From Irpex lacteus (taxonomy: Eukaryota > Basidiomycota > Agaricomycetes > Polyporales > Irpicaceae): a DNA stretch of 64,000 bases. Both the position numbers and the translations under genes were made by a program. Location: the NCBI GenBank assembly GCA_001986395.2, contig MQVO02000001.1:186001-250000 (forward strand), written 5' to 3'. The notes beneath the pieces were generated by a model that was given only the letters and a program-made list of their open reading frames with translations, was not told the origin of the DNA and searched no databases. Shown piece by piece: positions 35,980 through 47,535 of the stretch (position 1 is its first letter; every line of letters starts with the position of its first letter).

Positions 35980-36143
35980 TTTACTTACTTTGTATGTCTG
36001 TTTCACTGGGATTTCGAGGTCTGGCTCATGGACGCAAGTGGCGTAGCACTCATATGATAAGGTTCTGTAGCAAAGGCTAAACAAAGGTTAATCTCGTAAT
36101 GTCCCGCCCGTTGCCTGACTTGAAAGCAACGCCTAAGATCGCC

Positions 36144-36152
36144 TATATATAA
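36144..36152 (+). promoter_or_regulatory. TATA box of ICMT copy G
   Basis: TATATATAA, 142 bases before the ATG of copy G. Confidence 0.45.
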
Positions 36153-36293
36153 GAGCGCCTTGCCTCGGGTTCTTCAGGATCTTGCGGGTCACCACGAGGT
36201 ACGACGGCGACATGAGTTTGACATTCTGTAGAACAGAAATTCGAGGTTTGTTCCCGCACTCACGCGCATGCACAGCGGTCACGTCTCAACACC

Positions 36294-37093
36294 ATGGCAT
36301 GGCATGTTCCTCCAATGTGGAAGATACCCCTGGTCATCGCAAACGCGGCAGGGATACACATGGCGTACACGCCGCCGAATCCCATGCCTGATGCAGATGA
36401 AATGCGGAAATATGGATCGCTGAGAGACAATACGAGGCGGTTCAAGTTCAGACGACGTATGGCTGTCGTGGCCAAGGTAAAAGAAGCCCTACAACATCCA
36501 AAACCGTAGACTGAAGTTGCTATTTGAATTCCTGATTGTAGACAATTCATTGGGTGTTTGCGTCATGCGAGTCCGCCGTGATCCTCGCAAACACTTTCCC
36601 GACCTCACATTCAACCCGTATCCTCTCCACCCTCTTACGACGGCCAGACGACGCTCCAGCTGTACGAGTCACAACAGAAGCCATCATCGGCTGCATGCTA
36701 GTCATCACAGGAGCAGGCATCCGCCTCGCAAGCCAGAGCTCGCTCGGCCGTTTCTTCACCTGGGAAAAAGCCGTCAAGAAAGATCAAGAGCTGATCACAA
36801 CAGGTCCCTACGCCGTCGTGCGTCACCCTTCGTACACCGGTATGATACTGGCCACAGCGGGCACGCTGCTATGCCACTTCGGTCCGGGAAGTTGGTTGAA
36901 ACAAAGTAGTTTGCTTGAGTTTGCGTGGGGGAAGGGTCTTGTTGTGCTGTGGGTGGGTTATACGGTGGCCCTCCCGTGTGTTTTGCTTTTCCGCACATTT
37001 GATGAGGACAGGGTGTTGAGGGCGCATTTCCCGAAGCAGTGGGATGCGTGGGCAGAACGAGTGCCGTATAGGATAGTACCTTATGTTTTCTAG
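36294..37093 (+). CDS. ICMT/Ste14-like carboxyl methyltransferase, copy G
   Basis: Exons 36294-36476 and 36542-37093 give 244 residues. N-terminus MAWHVPPMWKIPLVIANAAG, then TPPNPMPDADEMRKYG. Core GRFFTWEKAVKKDQELI and TTGPYAVVRHPSYTG; end KQWDAWAERVPYRIVPYVF. The usual RTPY near the end is RVPY here. Otherwise intact, with the family intron and exon-2 length. It ends the uninterrupted part of the array; the Bbc1-like gene follows on the opposite strand, 270 bases away. Confidence 0.87.
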
Positions 37094-37365
37094 ATTATGT
37101 TCGACATAATTATTATGTCTTGGGTTCTAGGAGAGCAGATTGTCACTGGGAGACTACGAACGTTGAGTAACTTACCTGCGTCTTATTAATTTTGTAGCAT
37201 GGTCAACAGCAAACAGTAAGAGCAATCACACTCACAAAGCTGACTTACCTTCACCTTGCGGACGTATCCCGATATTGACAATGAAGACAGTGACGGTCCG
37301 AACCTCCAATAACCTCGATAACTGATGTCTGTATGATACACGGTAATCCAATCCTATATGTCTGT

Positions 37366-40300
37366 TCATGCTTCTAAAACCCGGAATATCTGCAACCCAC
37401 CAAGGTCAGCACATCGCTACTCACGCAAGCACGACAGACACTGGCATACCTTTACACTTCCACTCTTCAGATCCTCCAACCGATAACTGACAGCCTCGAC
37501 ACTCTAAAGACGAAGCGTCAGATCAAACAAATCCCTAAGGTAATGCAAGGACTCACATCGTGCCCAACATGTTGATTCGCCTGCAACGCCTTCACCTTCG
37601 ACTTCTTCTGCTCAAAGTCCCCAACAACAGCCGCAACAGGTTCGTTCGCACCAACATGCTGATTATATATCTGTATGCCCTTGTGCCCCTTCAACCTCGC
37701 ATCATGCAGCACGATGATATCACCCGGCATGATGTCGGCGACATGGCGCACAACCGAGCCTCCAGACTGCTCGTAAATGAGGTAGCCGAAGTTGTCGTAC
37801 GGCGGCGCAGGCTTCGACGCGTTGGGCACTTGGTTCAAGACGGCGGAAATGAACCCGATGTATGAGCGGTCGCCGATGAGTGCTTTCCGCGACTTCTCGT
37901 GTAGGGTGATCGCGACTTCGTGGATTTGCACGCCGACACGACCCCACTGAGCAATGAGCTCGTCGGGGTTCAGGGTTACTGAGGATGCATGGGAAGTGGC
38001 ACTGGCAGCAGAAGGCGCTTGCGAGACGTCCTTCACTGGTGGTGCGGGATACTGAGTAGAATCTTCGGACCATTGACCAGAAAGCGACAGGTCCGTCTCA
38101 CCACCGAAGTCTACGGTTGGCTCCCACTGGCCAGACACCGACTCCGAAAGGTCACCAGCAGGAGGCGGTGGGGGAGGGGGAGGTGGAACACTACGCGCAG
38201 GCGGTCCCTTCTTCAGACTTACGGAACGGGGCGGTGGAAGAGGGGGTGGCTGGTCACTAACGTCAGATTCTTCCACCATCACGAAATCACCATGAGAGGG
38301 AGCAGTGGAAAAGGATGGACGGGAAGTCGTAGGAGGCACAGGGGGCGGCCTAGCCATTGGCACAGGAGGTCGAACGTGGGGCGAAGCCGGACTTGCACTC
38401 GGTGGGGGAACAGAAGTTCGGCGTGCCTCTCTGGAAGGAACAGGAGGTGGTGCTTCCTCTTCGGCGTCATCGTGCGTGACTTCTTCCAACTCGCTTTCTT
38501 CAGCTTCAACTTGTACAACGTCGCTGTGTTCTTCTGACTCTACGTCTGATTCTGCTTGTGGTGGCAGAGGAGGTGGGATGGGCGCGGATCTAGGAGGTGG
38601 AGGATGATGAGCAGGAGGATGAGCAGCTGGTCTGGGCGGGGGTGGCGGCGGTGCTTCTTCCTCCTCTTCCTCGTTTGCCGGATGGGCAACAGGAGCGGGT
38701 GGGGGCGGTGGAGGAGCGGCAGGGGTAGGGAACATCCCGAATCTTACACCACCTGCACCAGCCAACCTCGCTGCAATCCGCTGCCTACGCGCAGCCTCAT
38801 CTTCTTCCGGCTCTTCACTGGGCTCTTCAGTACGCTCCGGAGCAGCTTCATGTGCCTCCTCAGATTCTCGGGCATGTTCTTGTTCCGTGCTATCAGCACG
38901 TGGAGGCGGTGGCCGTCTCCCAATCGGCGGAGGGGCACCAAATCTGATCCCACCAAGCTTAGCCATCCGTTCTGCAATCTTACGCCGACGAGCTTGCTCT
39001 TCATCCTCCTGAGGCTCTGCCGCGGGCTCCTCGGGAACCGGCGGGACAGTGGAGACGTGAGCGACAGGAGAAACAGTCTCTGCAGGCTGTGATGTTTGAA
39101 TGGGTGGGAAGTTAGACGATGTAGAGGTCCTCTGAGGACTAACAAATCCAGGATCGATTGGGTCTGTGCAGGTTGTGTGAGCTCAGACAGTAAAGCAATA
39201 GGATCAGTACTCACCAACGTCAGAGTCGTTCAAGACTTCCCGTTCCGATGGGCCTGACGACTCCCGGCGAGAGTGTTGACGGATAGGTTTATCCTGCTGC
39301 GTCACCTGAAAAGAGAGGAGATTTGAGAAACAAATAAATGGTCTTAGTGGCTAAGTCAACATACCACTTTCAGAGGCTGCTCGGCCTCTTTCGGCTCTTG
39401 ATGCTCCTCTTCTTCTTGAACAAAGCCTGCAACATATCTACCAGGCGTCTCTTCGGCTGCACCCTCTGGCTCCTCATATTGCACTTCCGGCTCCTCATCG
39501 TGAACTGCAGAAGGAGCAGCCGGTGGAGGTGGCGGAGGAGGAGGTAAAGATCTCCTTGGGGACCTTACTTCTGGGTGAGCATGATGCTCCTCCACCTCAT
39601 CTTCCTCATGCTGGCTTTCATCTTCGTGCACAGAAGGCTCTACAGGAGATGGTGGTGGAGGCAAAGACCTTGTCGGGGATCTGATATCAGTCGACTGACG
39701 TCTGGGAGGAGGTACTGGATGGCTAGCAGGAGAGATAGGACTAGGCTCTTCCTCAACGTGTGCTTCCTCCTCTTCCTGTTTCTCATCCTCTAGTTCTTCT
39801 GGGTCGTCCGGATGAGCAGTATACGGAGTGCTGTTAAGCTGTTCATCTTCTTCCTCGGGCTCTTCAGCAAACGCAGCTTGTCGTCCGCGGCTCTCAACCG
39901 GGCTCTCGTCTTCCAATTCTACGTTCTCCGGAGTTGCAGCGCGTTGGATCACTGGCTCTGGAGTAGGTGGCTGCTGGGGTACAGCAGGGAGGGCTCGTGG
40001 CGGAGGTGGCAAAGATACCCTCTTCGGTGGAGGCGGAGGGGTTGTGACTGGCTCATTGTGCTCAGTAAGATCAGAGGAGAGAGCGTGAGGAGGCTCATCA
40101 TCCTCATCCTCGTCATGGACTTCCTCCCTGGGCGCAGTGTGCACGACGTCCGGTTCCACTGGGTCTTCATGAGAGATAGCATGCTCGTCACGATCCTCAG
40201 ACAGCTTCGCGGGTTCGGACGAGTGATAATGATCTTCACTTGAGGGTTCAGCATCGTCCTCTGGTTCTTCAGAAATGACGTCGGCGACGGTATGATGATG

Positions 40301-42425
40301 TACGCGAGGATCTACAACCAAGCACAGCAATCAATTCTACTTGTACATTTCAACGACTAACGAAATTTATTTACCAGCCGGCTCCTTCTCTGCCTCTTCT
40401 TCTTTCTCCTCTACTTGTTCAACAACAGGGTCCACAACACTCTTGCTGTCGTGCTCAACAGACGCAGCGTGGACGGGTGAGGCGACATGTTCTTCGGCGG
40501 GGCTTCGTACGCTATCCACGCTGGTGCGTCTACCCAGCCCGGCAGAGGCAGGAAGTATGTTGGAATCTGTGCTGCTTCGGCGGGTACTCTGGCGACGCAC
40601 AGGAGGAGGAGGGGACTTCGGTGAACGCACACTCGGCTCCTCGACTTCTTGCCTTGGAGACGAGACATCCTCACGAGGTGACTTGGTCGCACTCTCTACA
40701 GAGGCGGTAGACTGCCTGCGGACCGGTGGTGCTGCGAAAGGATTGAAACCTCCTTGCTGACGCAGTCGCTCGGCGATACGTTTCCTGCGAGCCGCTTCGT
40801 CTTCTTCCTCCTCGCGTTGTTCTGGTTCATGCTGTGCTGGCTTCTCTGACTTCACTTCAGCTACCGCTGGCTCTTCAAGGGAAGGAATGTCCTCCTTGGG
40901 GTGCTCTGGTGCTGAGACTACCGCGGCGTGAGCCTCAGGATTGGCGGGCTCGTCTTCAACCTGCTCTTCGGAGTCGTGCTTCTCAGATATCACAGAGGTT
41001 TCTGCCTGAGGTACTGGTACGCTAGATTGATCGGCGGTTGTTGGCTCTTCGATGGACTCCTTGCTAGGCGTCGCGTCTTCTGCATGCTTCTCCTCCTCTT
41101 TCGCGTGCTCAGGTTCGACCTTCGCTGCTACCTCCTCCAAATTATGCGAATCTCCTGAGCCGATCTCTGCAGGATGTAAACCGAGCGCGGCTTCGTCTTC
41201 CTTGCTCTTACGAACATCCTCCTGAAGGGACTTAGACGTATCGTCAGATGTCTCCTGTGGTGTACCGGGAGTAGGACTTTCGACACTCTGGACAGGCTCT
41301 GCAGCAGAGGTAGGTGGTGCGGGACTCTTTGCGTTCTTCTTGCGTGGAGGGGCAGCGCGACGGGGAACGGCAGGCACTGGCATGGCAGGAGAGCGTGGAG
41401 CTGATGATGGTGTGCTACCAGGCTCAGGAGAGAGAAGCGATGAAGCAGAAGTATCTGCAACTCCGAAGTATTCTAGATGAATGCAAGGATTTAGTTGGTG
41501 CATCTCTGAGGCGAACGGCGAAAACTTGCCTCCTGAAGACTCTTTCGCAGGTGGTGGGACATCTTCTCCGGTAGGTGGACTCTGTACTGACTGAGCTGCT
41601 CATACCAACAACCAATAAGCTGAAGCTCATATATGTACGAATATACATACGCGACACCACAGGTTCTGTCTCCTTCGTTTCCTCCTTCTTTACTTCCTCC
41701 TTACTCTCTTCAGCCTTCGGTTCCTCATGCTTCCTGACTTCAGGCCTCTTAGCGACCACTGGCGGAGCGAACCCTATACGGGCTCCTCCAAGCCTGGCCA
41801 TACGTGCCGCAATCGCCGCCCTCCTCTGCCTCTCCTCCTCCTCAGCATCGGGCTCCTGCGGCTCCTCCGCAGCCTGCTCAGGAGCACCTTCTGGCGCCTC
41901 GCCAGCGTCATCTTGATTAGGCTCGTCTTCTGCCTTCCTAGGTGGATGCGAGGCTACATGGTCTCTCGTCGATGTCGCTTCGTCCTCGGTCTTCTCTTCC
42001 GGTGGGGAGGTCAAACCAGCGTGAGGCTGAGGATTCGGACTTGTGACGGGAGGCTTCCACCTCGGCTTCTCTCCAGATGGCCTCGGAGGAGGAGATGTAG
42101 CAGGGGCAGGGGCAGCGCCGCCAAAGGAGCTGAGCCCTTGCAATGCCGCCATGCGCTCCTTCAAGCTTCCTCCCTTCTGTATACTCTCCTTCGCATCAGC
42201 AGCACTCATGCCTCCTCCTTTAACAGGCTTGTTCTCTTCAGAACCAGTAGCATTATCGTCAGCTGGAGGAGGTGGAGACGGTGCCCGAGGTTTCCATTGC
42301 ATGCCCGCAGGTTTGGGACGAGGAGCAGGGGGCGCGCGGTCGGGTGTTGGTGCCGGACCCTTGTTCTCAAAGGCAGCGATTCGGTCTCGCAGAGAACCGA
42401 TCTTGCGAGGTGGCGGTTCAGCCAT
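37366..42425 (-). CDS. BBC1: Bbc1/Mti1-like actin-patch regulator, very long Pro/Glu-rich protein
   Basis: Homologue of fungal Bbc1, which tempers Arp2/3 actin assembly at endocytic patches through myosin-I. Minus-strand exons 42425-41651, 41595-40375, 40311-39365, 39305-39215, 39163-37557, 37503-37450 and 37389-37366 close to 1572 residues. N-terminus KIGSLRDRIAAFENKG and GGSLKERMAALQGL fit basidiomycete Bbc1; I see no SH3 domain. The middle is Pro/Glu/Ser-rich with poly-Pro SH3-ligand runs and four copies of a helix of the form RR+xIAxRhAxhGGhRhG. The C-terminal domain (DELIAQWGRVGVQIHEVAI, GDRSYIGFISAVLNQVPNA, GHKGIQIYNQHVG, VSYRLEDLKSG) is the Bbc1/Aim3 cysteine-proteinase-fold domain. 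A 57-nt GC-AG intron may be removed from exon 2 near 41532-41476; it is in frame, so retention is possible. Confidence 0.82.
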
Positions 42426-43286
42426 TGTTGAAAGAAATAGATGAGAATAAAGTGGTTGAGATGGTAGTTGGGAGCAGAACCACTGCTTCGACTGCGACGC
42501 GCTTGATAACCGAATGTGGAGTTACTTACTGTACTTATCGACCATCAGTCGATCGTATGTGGCGCTTATCAAGACAGTAACAGATCCATGAATGCATGTA
42601 AGTATTGATTGTAGCCAACATAAGCTGGGTTTTATAGTCCGATATCTGTATAGATTCTCTACAAAAGGCAAGAGGCGCATCAATCCCGCCTTTACGCGCT
42701 GTAGAACGAGATATGACGCAAAGCGCTGAACGCAATTGTTGGCCACCATGACGAGAACATCCCATGTAAGTACTTATAACCTGTTGCATTCCATTTTAGT
42801 TGGGCTCTGTCTACACTGCTCATGACTATACAGCATGATGTTCTAAGGTCGCCACTGTCGTCGCTTAGATGGACGAGGTAAGTCTCATCAGTGTCAGATA
42901 CGTATATATGCCGTCTGTCATGAGTTCACCATTCTTTTGCACAGACATCACCTCTCTCGCTAGTCATCTTGCGCTCTGAACACATGCTGTGCTCTATCAC
43001 AAGCATCCCTTGAGCGCATATATTCATCGTACAGAAGACAGCTGGGTCTTGTATTCACGCCATTATATCTTGATTACTGGACAACGACTATTCTTCAAGG
43101 CCTGTGGTCCTACGATTCACGAACGACCGGGTAACATCATGGCCGCAAGTGGATGGCAACGACCATAGGTATACAGTTGTTGTCCCTAAACTGTAGTTGC
43201 TCTAACCTGTTATAAAAGCTGCGTACAATTCCTTTTGCTCTCATATTAACCAAGTCTTCGCCTTCTCAAGAATATACACAGTCAAC
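42426..43286. other. divergent intergenic region
   Basis: Shared upstream region of the Bbc1-like gene (minus) and the 186-residue orphan (plus). No gene seen apart from short frames; the TATA box of the orphan is listed separately. Confidence 0.5.
43211..43218 (+). promoter_or_regulatory. TATA box of the orphan gene
   Basis: TATAAAAG, 76 bases before the ATG at 43287, with pyrimidine-rich CTCTCATATT and CTTCTCAAG stretches before the start codon. Confidence 0.55.
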
Positions 43287-43847
43287 ATGACGGAGGCGAG
43301 CAGACGCTCGGAACGCACTACTACCGAACTACATCCACATACTGTAGCACTCGTAAGCCATGAAGAGCTCTACGGCCTGAAGAACCAACCCCAGATCGAG
43401 GACACGAACCCTATGGATGTCGACATCAAACTCGTTTACGAGACTGGGGCAGGTTCTCGAAAGCCTTTATATGAGAGGAAGTGGATGATCGCATGGGACA
43501 TCGACAGCAACTCCAAGCAAAAAATCAAAAAGATCCTCTCCATCGTTCCCTCACTTGCCCATGCCTCTGACGGGACGAAAGTATATGGAATGTTGGTCGT
43601 GTCTGTTACTCGGCCGTTCACTGCCAACGAAAGAAGCGACGGTTGGAAGGAATGCAGACTGGGCAGCGCCAACCTGGCTCAACGCAAGATATTGGAAGAT
43701 ATCGCGCTGAAAACTGCGCCGTCGGACGATAGAGGGTTGATGACACCACCACAGTGGGTCGAAGCCGTGTTGACGAAAGCAGTCGAGAAAGGCATCTTCC
43801 AGTCTGTCGTATTTGATGCTTGCATCCGTTTTGGGAGGAACTCTTAG
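43287..43847 (+). CDS. unrecognised 186-residue protein (single exon)
   Basis: Intronless frame with a clear TATA box, from MTEASRRSERTTTELHPH to a TAG stop. Soluble-looking: no signal peptide or membrane segment. Residues 60-120 have an alternating beta-like pattern (KWMIAWDIDSNSKQKIKKI, VYGMLVVSVTRPFTANE) and the end is helical (PPQWVEAVLTKAVEKGIF). Codon use is balanced, without a long antisense shadow. I know no matching family, so function is open; it could be a lineage-specific gene. Confidence 0.6.
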   Translation: MTEASRRSERTTTELHPHTVALVSHEELYGLKNQPQIEDTNPMDVDIKLVYETGAGSRKPLYERKWMIAWDIDSNSKQKIKKILSIVPSLAHASDGTKVYGMLVVSVTRPFTANERSDGWKECRLGSANLAQRKILEDIALKTAPSDDRGLMTPPQWVEAVLTKAVEKGIFQSVVFDACIRFGRNS

Positions 43848-44889
43848 CAGTGAGGATCTATTACACTTCTCTGCTTTGTCGCATACTGACTTACGAATAC
43901 CGCTCGCACAGGGCGATGTATCCTAGAGGGTATGCATGAAAGATTATTTGACATGGAATGCTGTGTTCTTCAACATTGTCGAAGAAATTTTACATGTTGA
44001 CGGTTTTGGGTTATCGCACAATCTCGTGGTCGACGTTGCTGACGGCTGACTCGGAGAAACATTGTGTTGGATGCCATGACTCTCCTTCACAGCGACGAAT
44101 GTATGTCCTCTCCCGTGCGTTTACTCTTGTCGCAAACCAACGACAGCACCTTCCAAGTATGCAGGTAAGCCCCCAGATCATTTCCAATTAAGTTCCTTCT
44201 CGATCACTTATCTCAGTATCTTACTGCTGACGTCAGGAGGTCATATGTTCTCTCTAACCGTAAGTATTCTGAGGCTCTTGGATGACAAAGTGAACTGTGT
44301 AACTACGAGGAGGTACGTGATCCACTGCTCGTGAACGTAGATGTGGAGGCAACCTCATGCTCCTTGTGCCTGCTTCAGAGGCTAACATCCACCGCCGCAG
44401 TCAGCCTTGGCCACGTTCTCCTTCGGTATGCCGCCTGCTTATTCAGAGGTACGACTACAGAAGTTCCTTATCAAAGCTTCTAGGAAAATGATTCGTTCAG
44501 TTCTCCCGGGGCGGCGCTACGTGCATCAGGAAATGCATGCGTGGTTGGCGTATCTGGCGCAAATGTCTTAACCGACAAAGTGTACAGTAGGTGCATCGGT
44601 TGCTCGAAACCCTACAAACGCCCTCAAGGGTTGGATTGAAACGGCAGTAGAGAGGCCTGTCGAGGGAAATCGCGCAAACAGAGCAGAAGATGTCGATACG
44701 CGCCAATCACGTCTATCAAGTTTCCAGCGTGAACATCGCGCATCCCTTGATGGCGGTGGCTGGAGCGCCGAGTTGGCACTTCCAGGAAACCAGGTGGTTC
44801 AATTCTTCTTACTTTTGCTTTGACGTCGAAGATGGAGTATAAACGGCATCTTGCGCCTGCAGACTTTGTGCCTCTTGCTCCCAACCGCC
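43848..44889. other. intergenic, no gene seen
   Basis: About 1 kb upstream of the MFS transporter. Small frames near 43958-44191 and 44497-44706 have no recognisable domain. One plus-strand frame simply extends the transporter N-terminus by 13 codons and was not used. Confidence 0.5.
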
Positions 44890-47192
44890 ATGTCCGTCTC
44901 CGACAGCCCCCCGACCTACAGCGAACGGGATGAGAAGGAAAAACCCAGAGTTGGATTGAAGGACGTCGAGGGTGGACATATTCTCGCAGAGACTCACGAT
45001 GTCTATACCGAGGAGGAGTCTGGTATTGACCCCGTATACCAGGCGAAAGCTAGGATTCTGAATGACGCGCTTCAAGAGATTGGGATGGGCAAGTACCAGG
45101 CGAGTTTCATCTTGAGTTATCTACTCCATAAGCGCTAATATAACTCGTTATCTCAGTGGTGGTTATTTGTCGTCACTGGCTTTGGATGGTTCTCGTGAGT
45201 GGTTTGCAGCTCGACATGTACCCCGACCCCTAACTGACACCATGACAGCGATAATCTCTGGCCAGTATGTCGTCGATCGCTTCCGCACAACTGGCCATGA
45301 CTGAAGCGCTAACTGTATAGATTGTTACGAGTCTCATTCTGTCGCCTGTGGTCAACGAGTTTGGGTTCCAAGGCCCATTCCTCAAACTTGGACAAAATGT
45401 CGGACTTCTTGTGGGGGCGGCCTTCTGGGGTGTTGCCTCAGATGTCTGGGGACGCCAGTACGTTTCCACCTCTTGTTCTCGCTTTCCCGAATTCTATGCT
45501 AAATGAAATATATCTCATGACCTTCATAGATGGGCGTTCAACCTGACCTTGTTCATCACTGGCGTGTTCGCCACCGCCGCAGGTGGCTCACCAGGGTACA
45601 TCGCACTTTGCTCGTTGGCAGCGGTATGGAGCATTGGTGTTGGCGGCAACCTTCCTGTGGACTCTGCCGTATTCCTAGGTACGTGGTACCAACGTTTGAC
45701 AATGCTTCACGGCACGAGAACTGAATACGTCACGCAGAATTCATTCCATCGTCACATCAGTACCTTCTCACTGTTCTTTCTATCTGGTGGGCATTCGGGC
45801 AGCTCATTGGAAGTTTGGTATGTATTAGCTTACCACACGCTGGCTGATTGTTACTTAACGAGAATCTTCATCTCATAGATTGCATGGCCCCTTATCTCGA
45901 ACTTCTCTTGTTCTGGTACGACCCCCGCGACGTGTCCCCGAGGGGAAAACCAAGGATGGCGATACTTCATGTACACCATGGGAGGACTCATGCTTCTCCT
46001 CTGGGTGGTTCGCTTCTTCGTCTTCCATCTCTACGAATCACCCAAGTACCTCATGGGTCGTGGACGAGATGCCGAGGCAGTCGAAGTCGTACACAAAGTT
46101 GCAGCGTACAACGGCAAAACGTCCAGCCTCACTGTTGAGATGCTGACGGAGGCGGGTTACCTCGTTGGAAATGATCCGACTAATGGTGCAGAGTTTGATA
46201 CAAGCGCGAAGGCGGCTGCGTTGAGAAAGATAAGAGGCTTCAGCGGGTCGCATGTGAAGCCATTGTTCGCAACCAGGAAACTCGCATATTCGACTACGTT
46301 GCTGATCATACTATGGGGTGAGTGACTTCTTTCATGAGATCACTCGCATCGTCCACTAAAAGTGAATTTACAGCTTTGATTGGTCTTGCTTTCCCTCTGT
46401 AAGCTTTAGCATATGTATATTACACTGTAAGAGGCTAATGCGTTTCGTAGGTACAACGGATTCGTCACGTTCTTGTAAGTCCTCAAGCTGTTGTGAAGTG
46501 TCACGATTTCTTACCCTGCTTTCTGTGCAGCCTTGCCACTCGAGGCGCAGATTTCGGAGATGGGTCTGTATACATCACGTATCGAAACGTACGTTTGGCA
46601 TCGAGGAACCCATGAACCGGCACTCACAACTTGCCCCATTTCTAGCAAGTAATTCTGAGTGTTATCGGAGTCCCTGGCGCGCTTTTGGCAGGTTGGATGG
46701 TTGAGCTTCCCTACCTCGGACGTAAAGGAACACTATCAATCTCAACAAGTGAGATAATTACTTCCTCTTCATATTACCCCAGCTTACCCACGCTTCTTAC
46801 TTCAGTTTTGACGGGAGTGTTCCTTTTCGCAGGCACAACAGCCCGCACGTCCAACGCCTTGCTGGGTTGGAACTGTGGCTACACATTCACGAGCAACGTT
46901 ATGTACGGCGTGCTCTACGCCATATCACCAGAACTATTCCCGACCAAGGATAGAGGCACGGGAAACGCCATCGTGGCTACAGCTAACCGTGTCTTCGGTA
47001 TCATGGTATGTTCCTCCGTTGTCCGATGCATATTAGTTTGATCTTGACTGTTCTTGGTAGGCACCGATTATCGCGTTGTACGCCAACCTCAACACTCCCG
47101 TTCCCATATATCTGTCAGGAGCCTTGTTCCTCGTTTCAGGGCTCATTGCTCTACTTCTTCCGTTCGAGTCTCGCGGGAAAGCGTCGATATGA
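44890..47192 (+). CDS. MFS transporter, SV2/SVOP-like sugar-porter relative, with microexons
   Basis: Major facilitator protein of roughly 530 residues with 12 predicted helices. Start MSVSDSPPTYSERDEKEKP gives a soluble N-terminus; then WWLFVVTGFGWF, LSPVVNEFGFQGPFLKLGQN, SDVWGRQ (loop 2-3 motif), GNLPVDSAVFL (SVOP-type signature), LYESPKYLMGRGRDAEAVEV (sugar-porter ESP+aL motif) and the end SPELFPTKDRGTGNAIVATA. At least ten introns. Exons as short as 16 nt (45249-45264, coding SDNLWP with its neighbours), 25 nt (46374-46398) and 24 nt (46451-46474) are needed to keep the helices continuous. Intron 1 (45100-45156) uses a GC donor (CAG|GCGAGT). Substrate unknown; relatives move organic ions, sugars or inorganic phosphate. 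Confidence 0.83.
45249..45264 (+). other. 16-nt microexon of the MFS transporter
   Basis: CGATAATCTCTGGCCA lies between a GACAG acceptor and a GTATGT donor. It supplies the end of a Ser codon and DNLWP, joining GFGWFS to IVTSLILSP in frame, as SVOP-like proteins require. Confidence 0.7.
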
Positions 47193-47535
47193 TGAGGCTC
47201 AAATGTATGAAAATTAACGATAGCCCGCTTTTAATGATATCACGCGTTTAACTTGTGCCAGTGTCTTTACTGCAATACATGATTACACACACACAACTAA
47301 TGTTATGGCCGAAAATATAAGCAGCTACGGAATGCGTCGTATAGAGGAATCGAAGGAAACGGCGAACGACAATCTCATCAATGGACGGGAGACTATGGTC
47401 TGGGTGACGATATAAAGTACAACAAGGAGAGCGTAAGAGAGTACTACGGTGATAAAGCATGGGCGTATGGTACGTGGAAGTGAACATATGGTAAATAAAT
47501 GGAAACCTACACAATCGACTCAGCCGTGGTATACA

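Noticed and set aside
23608..37093. A mating-type locus explanation for the ICMT array (pheromone precursors plus Ste14)
   Set aside because: I found no STE3-type receptor, no homeodomain pair and no short frame ending in a CaaX box. The 7-TM gene at 20552 belongs to another family.
41575..42444. Long plus-strand frames opposite the Bbc1-like gene (also at 37989-39092 and 39812-40760)
   Set aside because: They are antisense shadows of Pro/Glu/Ala-rich codons, have no domains, and the minus-strand gene closes in frame over all its exons.
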